Positions 1 to 12,900 are shown, numbered from the stretch's first letter. The stretch is DNA of 64,000 nt from Homalodisca vitripennis (GCF_021130785.1 NC_060208.1:49602501-49666500), one strand, 5' to 3'. Notes: a model not told the origin generated them from the letters alone. Numbers and translations: made by a program.

Positions 1-1289
1 ATAATGTGAAACAGATGGAATGTTACATGTGAGCGTTGGTATTTGAGCTAATATTCGTAGACTCGACACACGAAGATATAATAGATACCATCTATATAAT
101 AGTAGTACAATACATAACTTTGCGTTCAATATGTTTACAATTTTCCATAAAAGTTGTTTAGTTATGTTAATTAAAGTAAATTAAAACACAAATATGGCAA
201 AGATAAGTGTTAAGAAAAGGATTAGGGAATTTTAAATTAACGTAACTTTAAAAAAGTACTTGTAATGTTCCATCGATGTGCCCTTTAAGTGTGTGGGCTT
301 ATGAACTTTTTAAAGAAAAATATAATTCAATGTGCTTTACTTAGCAAGATGAGTTGAACTAAGTCCATTCAAATTTGTTTAAAAAGATAAGAATTAAAAT
401 ATACACTATATCATCATATAAATTAAGCTACTAGTTAATATGTACATAATTCGAAGATAGAGTATTATAATAGAAAAGTAGTAAACGTGAATCATAGACG
501 ATAAACTACAAACACGTGCGCGCGTTGTACACGGTGTGCGTCCCAGTAGTGACGACGAGAGAGACAACAAGAGACAAACAGAGGCGTAACGTAGTAATGA
601 AGTTTAAATCACAAGGTTTGTTTAAATTCAGACACCGATTTGAGAAACCCTTCATTGAACGTATTCCTCAAAGGACCTTTGCACTACTTCCGGAATGATA
701 GGATGTTGAGGATGTGTAAGGTTGTAGGAAGGCCGACCTCTGCCAAGATCCCATGACGCTCAGACATTGCCTCCTTGGAAGAAGGGGAGGCAGTTCTCTT
801 ATGTTCAAAACAGGGAGGGACGAGACTGGGTGAGACAATACTCTCTCATGTTGAGGCTTAAAACCCGCTTTAACATCAGTGGCCCCACCTACTCCAATAA
901 TCAACCTCCGCAGTAAACTAGACATATTTGTACCCAATATCTAGAGATTAGTGATGTGCTCCTATTGGACAGCCATTGGGTTGCACGTAGATATTTGCTC
1001 AACAAAGAATAGATTCTACTGGTAGTTACGAGCATAAATACTCATAAGCGAACCCTCATAGGAATCAAATTGTGACTCAAATAGTTATTTTTGAATTTAT
1101 TTAAGAGAAAATAAAAAACAAAGTAATTTGCTGATTGAAATATTGAGCAGGTTTTTTTTACAGTTTATAGATTTTATGCATTGAACTGATTCCATCATAT
1201 GCAAGCTATAAGTGCATGAAAATGTTTAACATAGTACGAGTATATTGCTAAATAATGATGCCCAAATTAAATCTGTACATGTACTGATA
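1..1289. other. AT-rich flank, no gene recognised
   Basis: No supported gene. A CpG-richer patch at about 505-600 stands out from the AT-rich background and is followed by a short frame with an ATG at 598 (about 33 codons) that resembles nothing I know. A second GC-richer patch at about 660-940 is open for 89 codons on the minus strand but looks like repeat-derived sequence. It could be an isolated exon or a decayed element; neither can be decided from sequence alone. Confidence 0.4.
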
Positions 1290-1300
1290 CATACATACAT

Positions 1301-1378
<78 letters not shown>
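1290..1378. repeat. compound microsatellite (ATAC)/(AC)/(TA)n
   Basis: A short ATAC and AC run passes directly into more than 60 bp of uninterrupted TA dinucleotides. The same AC-to-TA architecture recurs at 9418-9486. Confidence 0.95.
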
Positions 1379-1381
<3 letters not shown>

Positions 1382-2289
1382 TAGAACTTACTCAGGATCG
1401 CTGTGTTTGTGTTAAGCTATGCTTGCAAAAGTATAACTTTCACATTGCTTTTTATAGTTTCCGGCATAAAATAATTAATGTTGTATTGGTAAATAAATAT
1501 TTTCTAAAAAATCATACATTCAGAAATCCTGTATTTATTATGATATACAACGAGAGTAAGTTTTTTAAGAATATCCTAGCAGTAAGTGAAATCAAATGAG
1601 AAATCTAAAATTAAATTTGGAATTAATTACTACGATCAATTAAATAATCAAACACGAGACAGTGGTTACAATGATTTAGAGCTATTCCAGAAATATAATT
1701 TCTTATATATCTCTTATATTTTATTACTTTATATTAAATATATTTTTATAATACATATAAAGAGTTATGAAACAGTATATTTTATAATACATATTAAGTT
1801 TAAGGGTTCTAATACAGTTTCAATCCATTTTAATACTTCTGGGTCAACATCAAATCTTGTACTAAAATTGTATCTTAAATATCATATCTATTGTGTTTCA
1901 ATATTTAGGACAATGCATAAAAGTTCTATTCGTGTTTAAGTAACTAACGAAACTTATAGCGATTAAGAATGGAAACCAAGCAGTTTGTGTAGCTTACCCC
2001 AAAACAAACATAGGAATATCCTACTATGTCATTCATATTTGTTGTAAAGATTTCCTGATAAGTAGCAAACCAATTTTGTAATCGCATTTTCCAGCATTTG
2101 GCCGATTCATTATTCAAATGATAATAGTTTAATATGGACGACTGTACTAAAATTAGAATGTCTATAAAACTAATTAATATTCGTGTTACGTATCATAAGA
2201 CCTCTCTCAGCGGAATATACCAGTAAACTAATAGAAAAAGCTATACAGTATACATATAAATAATAAAATTGATGTTAATAAACATGCTG
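1379..2289. other. noncoding AT-rich stretch
   Basis: An open frame at 1586-1939 exists only because the DNA is very AT-rich: its product is almost entirely I, Y, F, K, L, S and N and shows no domain. No RNA gene or transposon end was seen. Confidence 0.5.
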
Positions 2290-2480
2290 TATCAGCCGGA
2301 GCAGAAACCGTTCGTTGTGGACAATGGCAAAATAAAGCTATAAACCTGGATATAGTTGGAAGGTCTAATGGATGTGAATTCATGGTGACCATTATGAGCC
2401 TCTGGTCATAAACAACAGATGTTGTATAATCCCACCTGTAGTACAGTGGCTGGACAGCTGTTTCCACACAAAGTATATTG
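2290..2480 (+). repeat. diverged single unit of the 168-bp satellite
   Basis: The block is collinear with the satellite units at 57783-58313. Shared landmarks in the same order are the TCTAATGGATG core, GAATTC a few bases later, ATGAGCCTC, a CATAA(G/A)CAAC stretch and the GTAGTACAGTGG-like end. It is a lone, clearly older copy in direct orientation, 55 kb from the array. Homology is judged by eye. Confidence 0.6.
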
Positions 2481-3779
2481 TGTGCCATTATACAGGCTAA
2501 TCGTTATCGTGTCCTATACCTGATGACATAAATGTCATAACTAAACTTTAATTTGGACAACTTTCAAATTCCATTTAAACGTTCGGAGTGACTTTCTCTT
2601 TTACTCTATCAGGAAGATAAAATGTCCATTAACTGTAATGGCAATTATATTTTTCCTACAAAAGTGTCTTCATTAAAATAAATACAATTAAATTCATCTA
2701 TTTTCTAGTCAAGAATATGATTAAGAATGATTTTAAAGTAGTTGTATTTAAAAGTAAAAAAGGTCAAAACAACAGTGGTCAGTATATAGAAGTATTGCAG
2801 TAGTAAGGAAGACATTTTATTTCCAAATTTAAATACTTACTAACATACCTTATCATCCATCAGTTGGGCGTTCTCTTCATGATGGATGCGTTCAACGTCA
2901 ACGCTCCAACCAACTCTCATTTATCAATAAAAAGATTTCTCGTTATGTTCTAATATTTTGGAAGGGATTTGTTAAAATTAGCATGAGTGGAAGAAATAAT
3001 ACAGCTGTATACCTTCGAAACCAGTCAAATGTACAAAATGAAGTGAAAAACACATATTTCATCTTTGGGCAACTTTGTTATTTCATTATGAAACATAAAA
3101 CATTTTTTATAAAACTTGTAGTAAATTTTATTCTGATCAAAATTGGGTAAATAAAGTATACAAAAAGGACAAAACAATACTTACACGGACTGAAACTCAG
3201 TTGTTAGCTCTCAAAATAATTTGGATTCTAAAATTCAAATTATATCATTGTTACACAGCTTTGTATTGCCAGGTTATGGAATAAAGATTTCCCGCAAAGC
3301 ATCATTCTGTGTTTTTTAAATCGAATTAAATCAACCCGTACAATATGTCATCAGCACCTGAATGCACTGCTAAAATCAATCAACTGTATGAAATAATTGT
3401 TCATTTATGAATTAAAATTTACTATGTCATGGTTGGAATTTAATTTGTTAATTATGTAATTAACAAAGTTATTGTCAGTAAAATGTAATAGGCGTGTTGT
3501 ACTGTTATGAATAAAAGTTCATTTAATCAGACATTTATTCGCTTTCTTTGTAATTTATTTACGCCTTTTTGTTATAGTAAAATTTCTTAAAAGTTTTATC
3601 AAATATTTTGATGTTTCTTAGTAAAACAACAAAGTTATTGTTGCCCAAAGATGGAAAAATAATGTTGTTTACTCCACTTTTTGAGTTTGATACTAGTTTT
3701 CTCAAAAACGAATGACTTACTGTTCTGGAACCTATTTTATTCAATTTATGAGGTCATAAACCATGAAAAACAATTGAAT
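2481..3779. other. noncoding stretch, nothing recognised
   Basis: AT-rich sequence with frequent stops in all frames. I saw no transposon ends, RNA gene or convincing coding frame. Confidence 0.5.
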
Positions 3780-3960
3780 TCACCCTTTAATCTAACTTAC
3801 CAGATTTTCAGGAAGACCTCGTTTTATATAGTGACCTTCAGTATGGTGGGCGAAATATTTCGCTAGTCGTAACTCGCTAACGAAGTATTTCCATATCCAT
3901 GTTTATGTAAGTTTTTTTTAAATTATTTTTACATGTAGAATCAGCTCCTACAATTTCGGC
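3780..3960 (-). repeat. dispersed repeat relic related to 20158-20340
   Basis: The reverse complement aligns with the sequence following ACAGGGTGTTCC at 20158 and 37691. Shared landmarks are ATAAACATG, a GCGA(A/G)TTA block, CTAGCGAAA and TTTCGCCC in the same order. It is diverged and has no coding capacity. The family is not identified. Confidence 0.5.
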
Positions 3961-5129
3961 AAATGTTCGTGAGTCACTGTGTATCTGCATTTTATTATTT
4001 AGAATGAGTCTTTTTGTAAAGCAACCGTCATTTTTGGAAATCAAGGAAACAGTTCGAGTGGGTTTATTATAAAATAAATCTATTGGGCATAACGAAATAG
4101 TGTGTACAACTACTTTTTAACTGTATTGTGGTATATGTCGTGAACACGAAAGTCAAATACATTTGAAATATCACCTAAATTACAACATGGCCATACCGTA
4201 AACTAAATCTGCCGTATCTTATTCATTACTTTTTTAAGAACAATGGCTGATATAGATTAGATCAGAACGCTATTTTTAATTTAGACTCTAGACGATTTTA
4301 CAAGCTAAATAATAGTAAAGCGAGAAATTGAATTCAAAATCTTCATAATTATTGAATTATGTATAAGAATTGTGTATAGACGATTCGTTACGTCCACACA
4401 CGCATACCACACAAACTTCTTTTCATGGACCTGAATTACAAGTTTCTCTCATTTATGTAATTACTTAAGTTCGTGTAAGTGATAACGTTTATTTTTGTGA
4501 TTTGGTACTAACTAACATAAAACACTGTTTGTATTGACGTTCATGATTGTACAGGGAGTATGTAGGTTAATCGCTGCCCGGGTATTTAGATTACACTGAG
4601 TACTATAAACTTACCCACTATTACTGTTGTTTTAGTGCAATTGTTCGAAATAGAGACATTTAATCAAGATTTAATTTACATTTTTCAAATTTATGTAAAT
4701 GATCATTGATCAATACTCGCTCTTAAAGATGAAATTATTACTAATGCTACGCATCATTCGATGCTTATTATTCGAGGGGCTGAAAAATTTTATTTTCTGT
4801 CTGTATGTACACGATATCTTAAACAATAGCTGACCTGAAATCTTGCATGCATTTTAACTTTTTTAGGTTTCATCGTACTTGCTTTCAAGAAAGTTAGCCA
4901 TATCCTTAGATTTTGATCATTGCGTCCCAAAATCAGCCAAAACGTTCCGACCGTTCTCGAATTTTTGTGATAGTAACAAACTTCATATAATTTTGATACA
5001 TAAACATACATAATTCGAAGATGTTGCAGAAATTCGTGGGATTTAGCTGAGAAATATCGAACCTAATTCCCCTCAGGATGTCTCGTGAACAAATTAACCC
5101 ATGGGGTTAACGTTTTCTATTAAACTTCA
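3961..5129. other. noncoding stretch with one probable repeat relic
   Basis: Mostly featureless AT-rich DNA. At about 4790-4990 the stretch starting TTCTGTCTGTATGTACACGA and the GCATGCATTTTA that follows have the style of dispersed repeats common in insect genomes. I could not assign a family. The minus-strand frame across it (73 codons) is taken as fortuitous. Confidence 0.4.
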
Positions 5130-6110
5130 TTTCTAGAATGTAGAAATCTACTTCGATTGCGTTGCATGTTTCCCATTTTACCCTTATGTATATCTTAAGG
5201 CGCTTCTACCTAATTGTTTTAATCACACTTACATTGAAAATGAATGAACTAGTAAAAGTGGTTTACATTGTTTAAAATGTAGTGGAACTTGTACAATTAT
5301 TGAAGGGGACTATTGAGGATTTATGTAACTCGGAAAACGCGCAGAATGGGCGACGATAATGCTTTTAATCGTCCTCCTACTTTAAAAAGCTCCTTATTTA
5401 CATAGGATCTGAGCCATATCAAAATGGATATAATTGAGTACGATACCTATACTTTTGGATTTCTAGCTTGCCACAACGCAATAATTCTGTTCTACTAGAG
5501 CTGAATGGTCTATGTAGAACATATCAGTCTCTAGTTTACAAATTCCTTTTAATATAGATTAATACATTGATATGAAAATACCTATACCTTTATGATAAAA
5601 ATATTCATAGCTATCCAACTTACCTATATAATGGAAGTTAAATTAAAGCTAGCATTGTTATATCTTACATGACATGTTATAAATTTATTATTAAGCGAGA
5701 ATGAGGATGACGAGGGTGGTAATAACATTATTCAATTAACATTTACGTTTTTTGTGATAAATAGAACAGATAATAATATATTATTCTTTTTCCAAAGTAA
5801 ATATCCGATAGCGAACATCGCTACTGCAACGAGTACCAATAATGAAAATAATAATTCACAAACGCTCTATCTAGGTTACTGTACTTGTGGCCGCTACTAT
5901 AGTCTGTAATATAGCCAAACACTGCTGTAATAACGTGGCTAAGTGTACTTTAGACTTTATTACAGAGTGATTATCGTTGAAACGTACAGTTCTGACATTG
6001 AATGACCGAGAATATATAACACATTTATAAATTTTCGCTGTGCTATGTTAGATTTTTGTGCTTGATGTTTACTGTGAGTAACGAAAAAAATATTTATTAA
6101 ATAAATGAAC
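5130..6110 (+). repeat. left arm of a diverged inverted repeat
   Basis: The reverse complement of this block is collinear with 62230-63250. Landmarks in order: CGCTCTATCTAGGTTACTGT (about 5870) against its complement near 62450; GTAATAACGTGGCTAAGTGT (5928) against about 62390; a GGATATAATTGAGTACGATA block (about 5430) against about 62920; TGTAACTCGGAAAACGC (about 5325) against about 63020. Similarity is moderate, with many indels. It may be two old copies of one mobile element in opposite orientation or an old inverted segmental duplication. Confidence 0.7.
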
Positions 6111-6439
6111 GCTGTATTATTATGTAATTCATCCTTTAAGAATTTAATATTAGGCTGAAAACAGGAATCCAGATAAGAATGAGATAAATCTAGTGCAGTG
6201 GTAGCAATCTAAATCATGATGTGTTGCATGTATAGCAAAAATCGATATTAAAAGTTCAGAGCTAAAATTTTGTACATTCTCCCCACATCAGAATCACACT
6301 CAAACATGCAATTCAATATCCTACTATCTTACATCCTTTTCCAATTGTTCTATACATTTCCGAAGTCAATCTCTTCATTGAGAGATCTCCGAGCCACATG
6401 TCACAAACTCCGTAACGTTATAAAATGCTTGTGACGCTA

Positions 6440-7620
6440 AAGAGCGTTTAAAACCAGTTATTTTGAGCATTGGGTGCTGCGGCATTCCATATCCAACTGC
6501 ACAGTTTGTTGATGAAGTGAATACCTACCTGTATGTGAGGGCAGATTTTCGTAAACCACCGTTCTGTGTATACCTGTTCGGTAGTATCCCCTATCTCTTG
6601 TCTCTTGAATGAATGTCTTGGCCTGTTGTCATAACACATTTAGACATACAACAGAGCTGTTTCGAAAATGTAGATAAGATACAAAGTCTACAGCTGCAAT
6701 TGTTTGAAGGCTTTTCTATAAGACTACCTAAAATTCAAATGTGTGATTCGAATCGCTTGGTTCTGCAATTTAAGCACTCTCATGAAGTAGTTTGCACAGG
6801 CTCCCCACAGTACCGTTCCGTAGGTAAGGTGGGGGTAAATAAAGCTACAAGACGCCGTCATCAGAACTTGAATTGGGCAATACTTGGCTAAAGACCCCAA
6901 ATCATAAAAGCCTGAGGAAAATGTAAAACACATTTGTTGATTTCAACAAAAGTTCGTTCTTCCATAAGAGCTTTAGACTTTTCACTTAACCAGAAAGTCA
7001 TGTAATCAACATGCTGCACAACTTTTCTATGCAGTAGTGGTGACCGAATGTCATTGACATATGTGAGAATCAGAAATTGACTGATAATTGACCCCTTGTG
7101 AACTCCGTAGCTCAACTGCATTGCATTTGAAAGCTGATTTGAGATTTGGAAAATTTCAGTTCTGTCACTTAAAAATGATCTAAGCCACACGTATAGAACG
7201 CCTTATATGCCATGTGATTCCAGTTTTATGTGGTTTACACAGAAAAATTCTTTTGATAGATCCAGAAAGGGACCTAGAGTGGTATTTCGATTTTTTAATC
7301 CCTCGACAACTAAGTCTACTAGAGTCGAATGTAGTGCGTCTATAGTCAATTTAACTTTCCTGAACCAAAACTGTCCATTTGAAAGTAATTTTTTCAAATA
7401 CTGCAACATAAATGTCAAAAATAAACTTTAAAAATTGGCAAAATTGAGACAGGCCGGTAATTGTTTGTGGAACTGTGTTCGTTCTTTGTGAAAATTTGAC
7501 TAATTTTCAAAGTAAGGATATTTTAAGACCTTTAACTCAACTCATTAACTTGTTTCTTTATCAAGGAGATGTTCCCTTACTCCCTTTTGATAAAAAATTA
7601 AGAAAACTCATCCATGTCAA
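6440..7620 (-). pseudogene. decayed non-LTR reverse transcriptase (jockey/CR1-like relic)
   Basis: Several minus-strand frames, each broken by stops and frameshifts, carry recognisable pieces of a LINE reverse transcriptase in the right order. The fingers-type segment FWFRKVKLTIDALHS and the FLDLSKEF block lie at about 7203-7418; the first RT aspartate is in DLSK. YGVHKGSIISQ and YVNDI follow at about 6888-7190. The thumb-region YGTVLWG and LQNQAIRITH lie at 6724-6933, and a VGIHFINKL tail at about 6500. The catalytic FADD box is not preserved. It is much older than the LINE at 43.8-49.7 kb and not a copy of it. Confidence 0.75.
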
Positions 7621-8576
7621 GAGCACTCAGATTCCAAGTTTTCTCTAGAAGCAATAACAACTGAGCATATCACTTGTAAAAACCTAATTAGCAGTACAGA
7701 AACCATACAATGGCTTTCATATTAACGAGGATGTTTCATACCATATCTTAACTGTATTAATTTCATTTAGAGACTTTCGTGCTTGTTGTGATTTTGCAAT
7801 CATGAGAACTAATACGTGTTTATGTATACGGCTTTAAGAAGAAGTATATCATTTTGGATAATAACAAGTATCCTAAAGAAATTGATCCTATTGAAAAGAA
7901 ATTTTAGTTTGCAACAATCAATGAACTCCTATAAGAAAATATAGCAAGACAACAGTTGTGTGCAGCACGCAATTGCTGTATATCTGGGACAAACTAAAGA
8001 GAACAGCAGGATAAATAATATTTATTATTCTGTTAACTGCTGAAGCCTAATAACAGCAAGCAAATAAAATAGTTATTACATTAAGATTCGTTGTATTTGA
8101 ACCGTGTAATCACATGTGTTGTGATAAATTTATAAACATATTTTATTCAAGATTGAAAAATACTTGGTAAATATGCATTAGAAAATGTAATGGAGCTTAT
8201 AAAGTGATTAGTAAAAGTTATAAAACATCTGGTTACAAATATAAAAATATATAATGTAAAGGTAATTTGAACAAACACTAAATGTTTGTAAAACTTAATA
8301 ATAAATATTTACTTCTACATTAACGCATGTTTTTAATTATAAAATAATGGGGAAAGGGTTTCGAATGAAGAATTTAAAATATAGTACAAACAAGCATTGT
8401 CTACCTACAAAAGAAAGGTATAATTTGATCAAAGTATTATAACAGCACAGCTTAATAGACGTATAATAGTCTACAGGCATTACAATGTAATATTTATTAT
8501 TGCATATATAATATTTCTTAATGTATATAATTTACTACATGCCGGCATCGTGTAGTTTTCGTAACAATTTTTCCTG
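7621..8576. other. noncoding AT-rich stretch
   Basis: No coding frame, RNA gene or repeat end recognised. The first couple of hundred bases may hold further decayed upstream parts of the LINE relic. Confidence 0.45.

Positions 8577-8601
<25 letters not shown>
8577..8601. repeat. (TA)n microsatellite
   Basis: A short uninterrupted TA run directly abutting the left base of the hairpin at 8602-8697. Confidence 0.9.
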
Positions 8602-8607
<6 letters not shown>

Positions 8608-8697
8608 CAATAAACATTGAATCGCAAAAAGTACTTGCTCCGCCGGGACGTATGGGCGGAGCAAGTACTTTTTGCGATTCAATGTTTATTGAAATTA
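8602..8697. repeat. perfect long hairpin (43-bp stem, 10-nt loop)
   Basis: Positions 8602-8644 are the exact reverse complement of 8655-8697, separated by a 10-base loop at 8645-8654. The stem includes the GC-rich inner part GTACTTGCTCCGCC and an AT-rich outer part. The structure lies between two (TA)n tracts. No protein is encoded. It could be a foldback or MITE-like insertion, a hairpin RNA precursor, or a snap-back product of repair or assembly. Confidence 0.95.
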
Positions 8698-8722
8698 AAT
8701 AAGGCTATTGCCATTTATACAA

Positions 8723-8728
<6 letters not shown>

Positions 8729-8774
<46 letters not shown>
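8729..8774. repeat. (TA)n microsatellite
   Basis: About 45 bp of uninterrupted TA, 32 bp to the right of the hairpin base. Confidence 0.9.
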
Positions 8775-8775
<1 letters not shown>

Positions 8776-8809
8776 ACATTTTTACAACAGTACTGATGAC
8801 ATTAAGAGT

Positions 8810-8950
8810 AACGAGATACTTCAAAGACATTTAATGAAGTACTGAAGACCCTGAATCTTTGACCAAGCCAGTATTGAAGAGAACTGAAGCTTTATAAAAA
8901 TATTTCTTTTCAAATTCAGAAACCTTTACATGAATTTAGAAATTTAAATC
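8810..8950 (+). repeat. dispersed repeat, direct relative at 61415-61560
   Basis: CCTGAATCTTTGACCAAGCC at 8850 is followed by AGT, a GAA-rich stretch, AATATTTCTT and ATTCAGAAA(C/G). The same order occurs, with substitutions, near 61450 in the same orientation. It is not coding. The family is not identified. Confidence 0.6.
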
Positions 8951-9417
8951 CTTAATTTTCTTTACTTTATATAATATAGTATATTTAATATAATATATGC
9001 TAGTCGCCATAGACCGGTTATATCAAGCATATGTATACATAAAAAGGTTTCTATCGCATAAGTAACGAACCTGTAAATGGACCTAAAAGCATGGTTACCT
9101 CTCGTACCAATTATTGTACGAGTTAAACGAGGCAAATAACTAGAAATTGAATACAGTGCAAAATTAAACATACAGTGCGTTTTAGAAAGGAATCTGACCT
9201 CTGAAACATCCTAATATTTATCCATACTATATAGTGTTTTTAAATTTACTCTTATTTCTAATAACCATTATAATTATCATGAGAGTTCTCAGTATTTTAC
9301 TGTAAATCAATCCTTTGTTAATAAGGAAACAATGCATATGAGTTTAGTTACATTAATTACAGTTTTGTTTTTAATGAAACTCTTTTAACAATAGCGGTTT
9401 AGTGTAGCACTAATGAT

Positions 9418-9486
<69 letters not shown>
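9418..9486. repeat. (AC)n(TA)n microsatellite
   Basis: A short AC run passes into about 55 bp of TA dinucleotides. It immediately precedes the short element at 9487-9958 and is probably the simple-repeat tail of that element read on the minus strand. Confidence 0.9.
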
Positions 9487-9489
<3 letters not shown>

Positions 9490-9958
9490 GAATATTTGTG
9501 TGTTTGTCCTTTATGGAATCGTAAACTATTTGACCGATCATTATGAAAATTTGTATATATATGTATTTTTCCACGAAGCAGGTTTATACGCTATGCCCAT
9601 TGATGTAACTCAAAATCAGGCGGCACTGCAAAAGATAAGTTTTCTAAGCGCCAGCACATTATAAACTGCAATTACGAGACAGTTACGTGTATTAAACAGC
9701 AAAACACTATTTGAAGGCGCTAAGTTTTGATGTATATTTGTCTTTCAAATACATTTCTGGTTGAACTTAAATCTTGATTGTTAGACCACTTTATAATAAA
9801 GTACATGTACGTGTACAATACACTTTTGACAGATTTTCTTGATCGGTACATCAAGGCAAACTCTACGTCGGCGTCGGAAATATAATTCATTGAACCAGGA
9901 GTGCTCATACACGGGCAAAGCTGACGAAAAGCGTGCGAAGCCGCGGGAAGCAGCTAGT
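9487..9958 (-). mobile_element. short dispersed element with ACTAGCTG terminus and TA tail
   Basis: Read on the minus strand, the element begins ACTAGCTGCTTCCCGCGGCT at 9958. It ends with the complement of GTTTGTCCTTTATGGAATCG, followed by a (TA)n tract. Elements with an ACTAGCTG plus CCCGCGGCTTCG start and a microsatellite tail are common short retroelement or Helitron-like repeats in insects. The CTAG next to a GC-rich palindrome also resembles a Helitron 3' end, so the class is left open. The 62-codon minus frame at 9720-9908 is unlikely to be a gene. The copy in unit 2 is at 28061-28534. Confidence 0.6.
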
Positions 9959-12900
9959 AGTATATAAATAATTAAAAGTATGTTTTATAGTACCGCTTCT
10001 AGATGTAAAATAGTAATGTATTGCCTCGTTGCTACCAAATAGAGTGATAATGAACTAAATGATATCATGGGGGTAGGCCTAGTGGTTCCGATTTTCTATG
10101 GAAATTTTGCATACGAACTTAATAATTATTAAAACTTTAAAATTTACTTCCCTTCACGTTGATGTTGACTCATAAGCGGGCGTCAGCATCTTGGCTCGAC
10201 ATTTCAGCTGTAGTCGGAAAAGTGAAGATTAGTAGACTCGAATTCTAAAACATGAAAGCTGGAAACAATCGAAGTTATACTCATAGTTAAAATCAAACTC
10301 AGAAGCGAAGTTAAACTCGCCTAAAACAAAATCACGATGGTGTTAGCCATTTATCGAGACAACAAAAGATTCATGACAACGTGGTCTCGTCAGAAGGACA
10401 TGATCACACTATTATCCATATTAATCTGCCAAATAAAACATCAACCAATGTAAGTTACTTTACTATTTACAACTTTAATTTATATTACATTCAAAACTAG
10501 ATGTCTCGCATGAACGGGCTAATTTATTATACGAAAATAAAGATTTTACTTATGCCAAGGACATCGCATATAACTTATATTAACGAGTAGCAGGGTTACG
10601 AAAATATGTATTATATAAAATACAACTAAATAATGGTACAATCTCAGCAATGTTTATAGAACAAGTTAGAAAAATATATGAGGCATATCACTAGTTTAGA
10701 ATCCAGATTTGATTATCTAATCAACTCATGCAGCAGTTTAATTAAGTATCTATTCACATATTTAATTTACGTATATTTCAAAGCATTATATTCAAAATTA
10801 TGACCACTTTAATTCAAAGTGGTGGATTGGAACTTTATTTCCTTGTAATGGGAAACGGAAGAAACTACAAGAAAATTTACTTACCTAATAATGTCATCTG
10901 CACTTTGTAAATGTAACACTATATTTAATGATAAAATAGCTTGACCACCTTTGGTATTTTGTCATACTTATATTAAATCCCACACTGCATATACAGCTAA
11001 ATCATACAGTAATAGGCAGTAGATGCATCCCTGTTTGTTTGATGAAGCCAAACAGATTTTTCAATCCATATGTCCAAGTAAAAATTGGAAAATCGAGACA
11101 GTCTTTCATTTTATCCAAACATGCGTAGTCCTTCTAGTTCCAGTAAAGAAGGCAGTTTTCTTGTAGAATATATTTTTTTCAGAATATATCAAACATTTTT
11201 AGTCGTGTATGATTAACATTTTTTGAGAAAGGATTTTAATATTTTTAAGTTTTCATTTAATGGATTTTAGTTTTTGATTTTTATCTTTTTCAAATAGTCT
11301 CATTACATTAATGCTATTATACAACAATCCTTTATTTGCCTTTTTGTAGTGAACGATAAAGGCTTTTTAAGGTTCAGAATTCATTTTCCATATAATATTT
11401 TCCGAATGCGAACTTTAAAAGCTCAGTATTTTGTTTAACAAGCGATATTCAAAGTTAACAAGTTGTGTTAGGATTCTGGTAAACAGAAAGATTTTGTCCA
11501 ACAACATTAAACATCTGTACTTATTGTGCGACAAGCCATGACTTTGTTTATGATGCATGATATTATTAATACTTAAAAATTTATATTATTGAATTTCATT
11601 TAATACTAGCTTGTTGATATTGAATACAGATAGAAGAAATCCATGCAGAGTTTATAGTTTGTAATTATGACTGTAATTCATAAAAATCTGGAAAATTGAA
11701 ATAGATATGAATAAAATCGTTTAAATTAAGATATACTTAAACAATGGATTCAAACTGCGATTTCATTTATAAAATTAATGTTTTTTTTCATAAATATATA
11801 GATGCCAAATCTTCTAGACTCAGCCAGACGTATATAAGGTACAGAAGCCCAGATCGGAAGTCGTCCCCAGGGTACGTCATTTCCTGAGGGCGGAAGTATG
11901 GTGTCGCTCTAAGAGACTTATTTGACCAATGTATCTAATATAGTATGTCCAGTAAAGTATGTATCTTTATATATAATATATTTAATTGAATTCTGTACAA
12001 GAAACTATTATAACACATAGATAATAGTTACAGGCAAGGGCTTTTCATAAGAATTTATTTATTTAATTATGTTAATCAGTATTAAATATTTAGTTCATGT
12101 ATTAATAAAGTTTCACGTTTACTTATCTCATGTAAGTTTAAAAGTGAAAGTTCTATAAATAGTGATTTAGTGACATGGAGAATAATCAGGATGTGTATAT
12201 AGCCTCCTCCTCCAAACAGACTGCGTGGTTGATCTACTAACGACCGACTAGTAATGGGCTCAAGGAGGCTTGCCGATATTTTGCCGTCTAATAATTATTG
12301 AGAAAATGGCACTTGTCGCATGTTATGTACCTCTTGTGCTATAGCGTGAAGTATTTATAAGAGTGCTTTAATAGCTAATATTAATTTCGGAACACTTTCG
12401 CAAAACAGGTATTTACATTACAGATGGCAGTACTTACTTAATGTATTCCACATTACTGTTTATTTCGTCCATAGAATGGCCTCCCAAGTAGACAATATTT
12501 ATCACTGGAGCTAAGAACTTTGTGATAGGATTTTATAAGTCACAGAAATTGATTTATAAACGTCCACTATATGAGTGTTCCAAATGCAAGATATCACATT
12601 TTAACTTTTCTCTTCAATAGGAAACAATAATAGTAGCTCAACTTGGGCCAAAGTCTCTTGTTATGTTATGGGCCAACAAGTTATAAGTATTTGTTGAGAA
12701 TCACAGAAAGGACAACTACTAAACAACATAGTACTTGACGTTACTTGCTAATTATAATAATTAGTGTTAATAAAAGGTTCTAATGTGACGTTTTATGTTT
12801 TAAATTTAGTATAATACGGTTTGTTGAAAAGACAAAAGTTAAAATAATGTTTGATCGAAAATATACTGAAACTTGTAAACTGAAACGACGATGATGTTTA

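Noticed and set aside
11850..11870. AGATCGGAAG resembling a sequencing adapter
   Set aside because: Only ten bases match, the next bases diverge, and the motif is present in both tandem units within conserved genomic sequence.
12195..12285. Possible hairpin AGCCTCCT...AGGAGGCT
   Set aside because: Only eight base pairs with a loop of several dozen bases; expected by chance.
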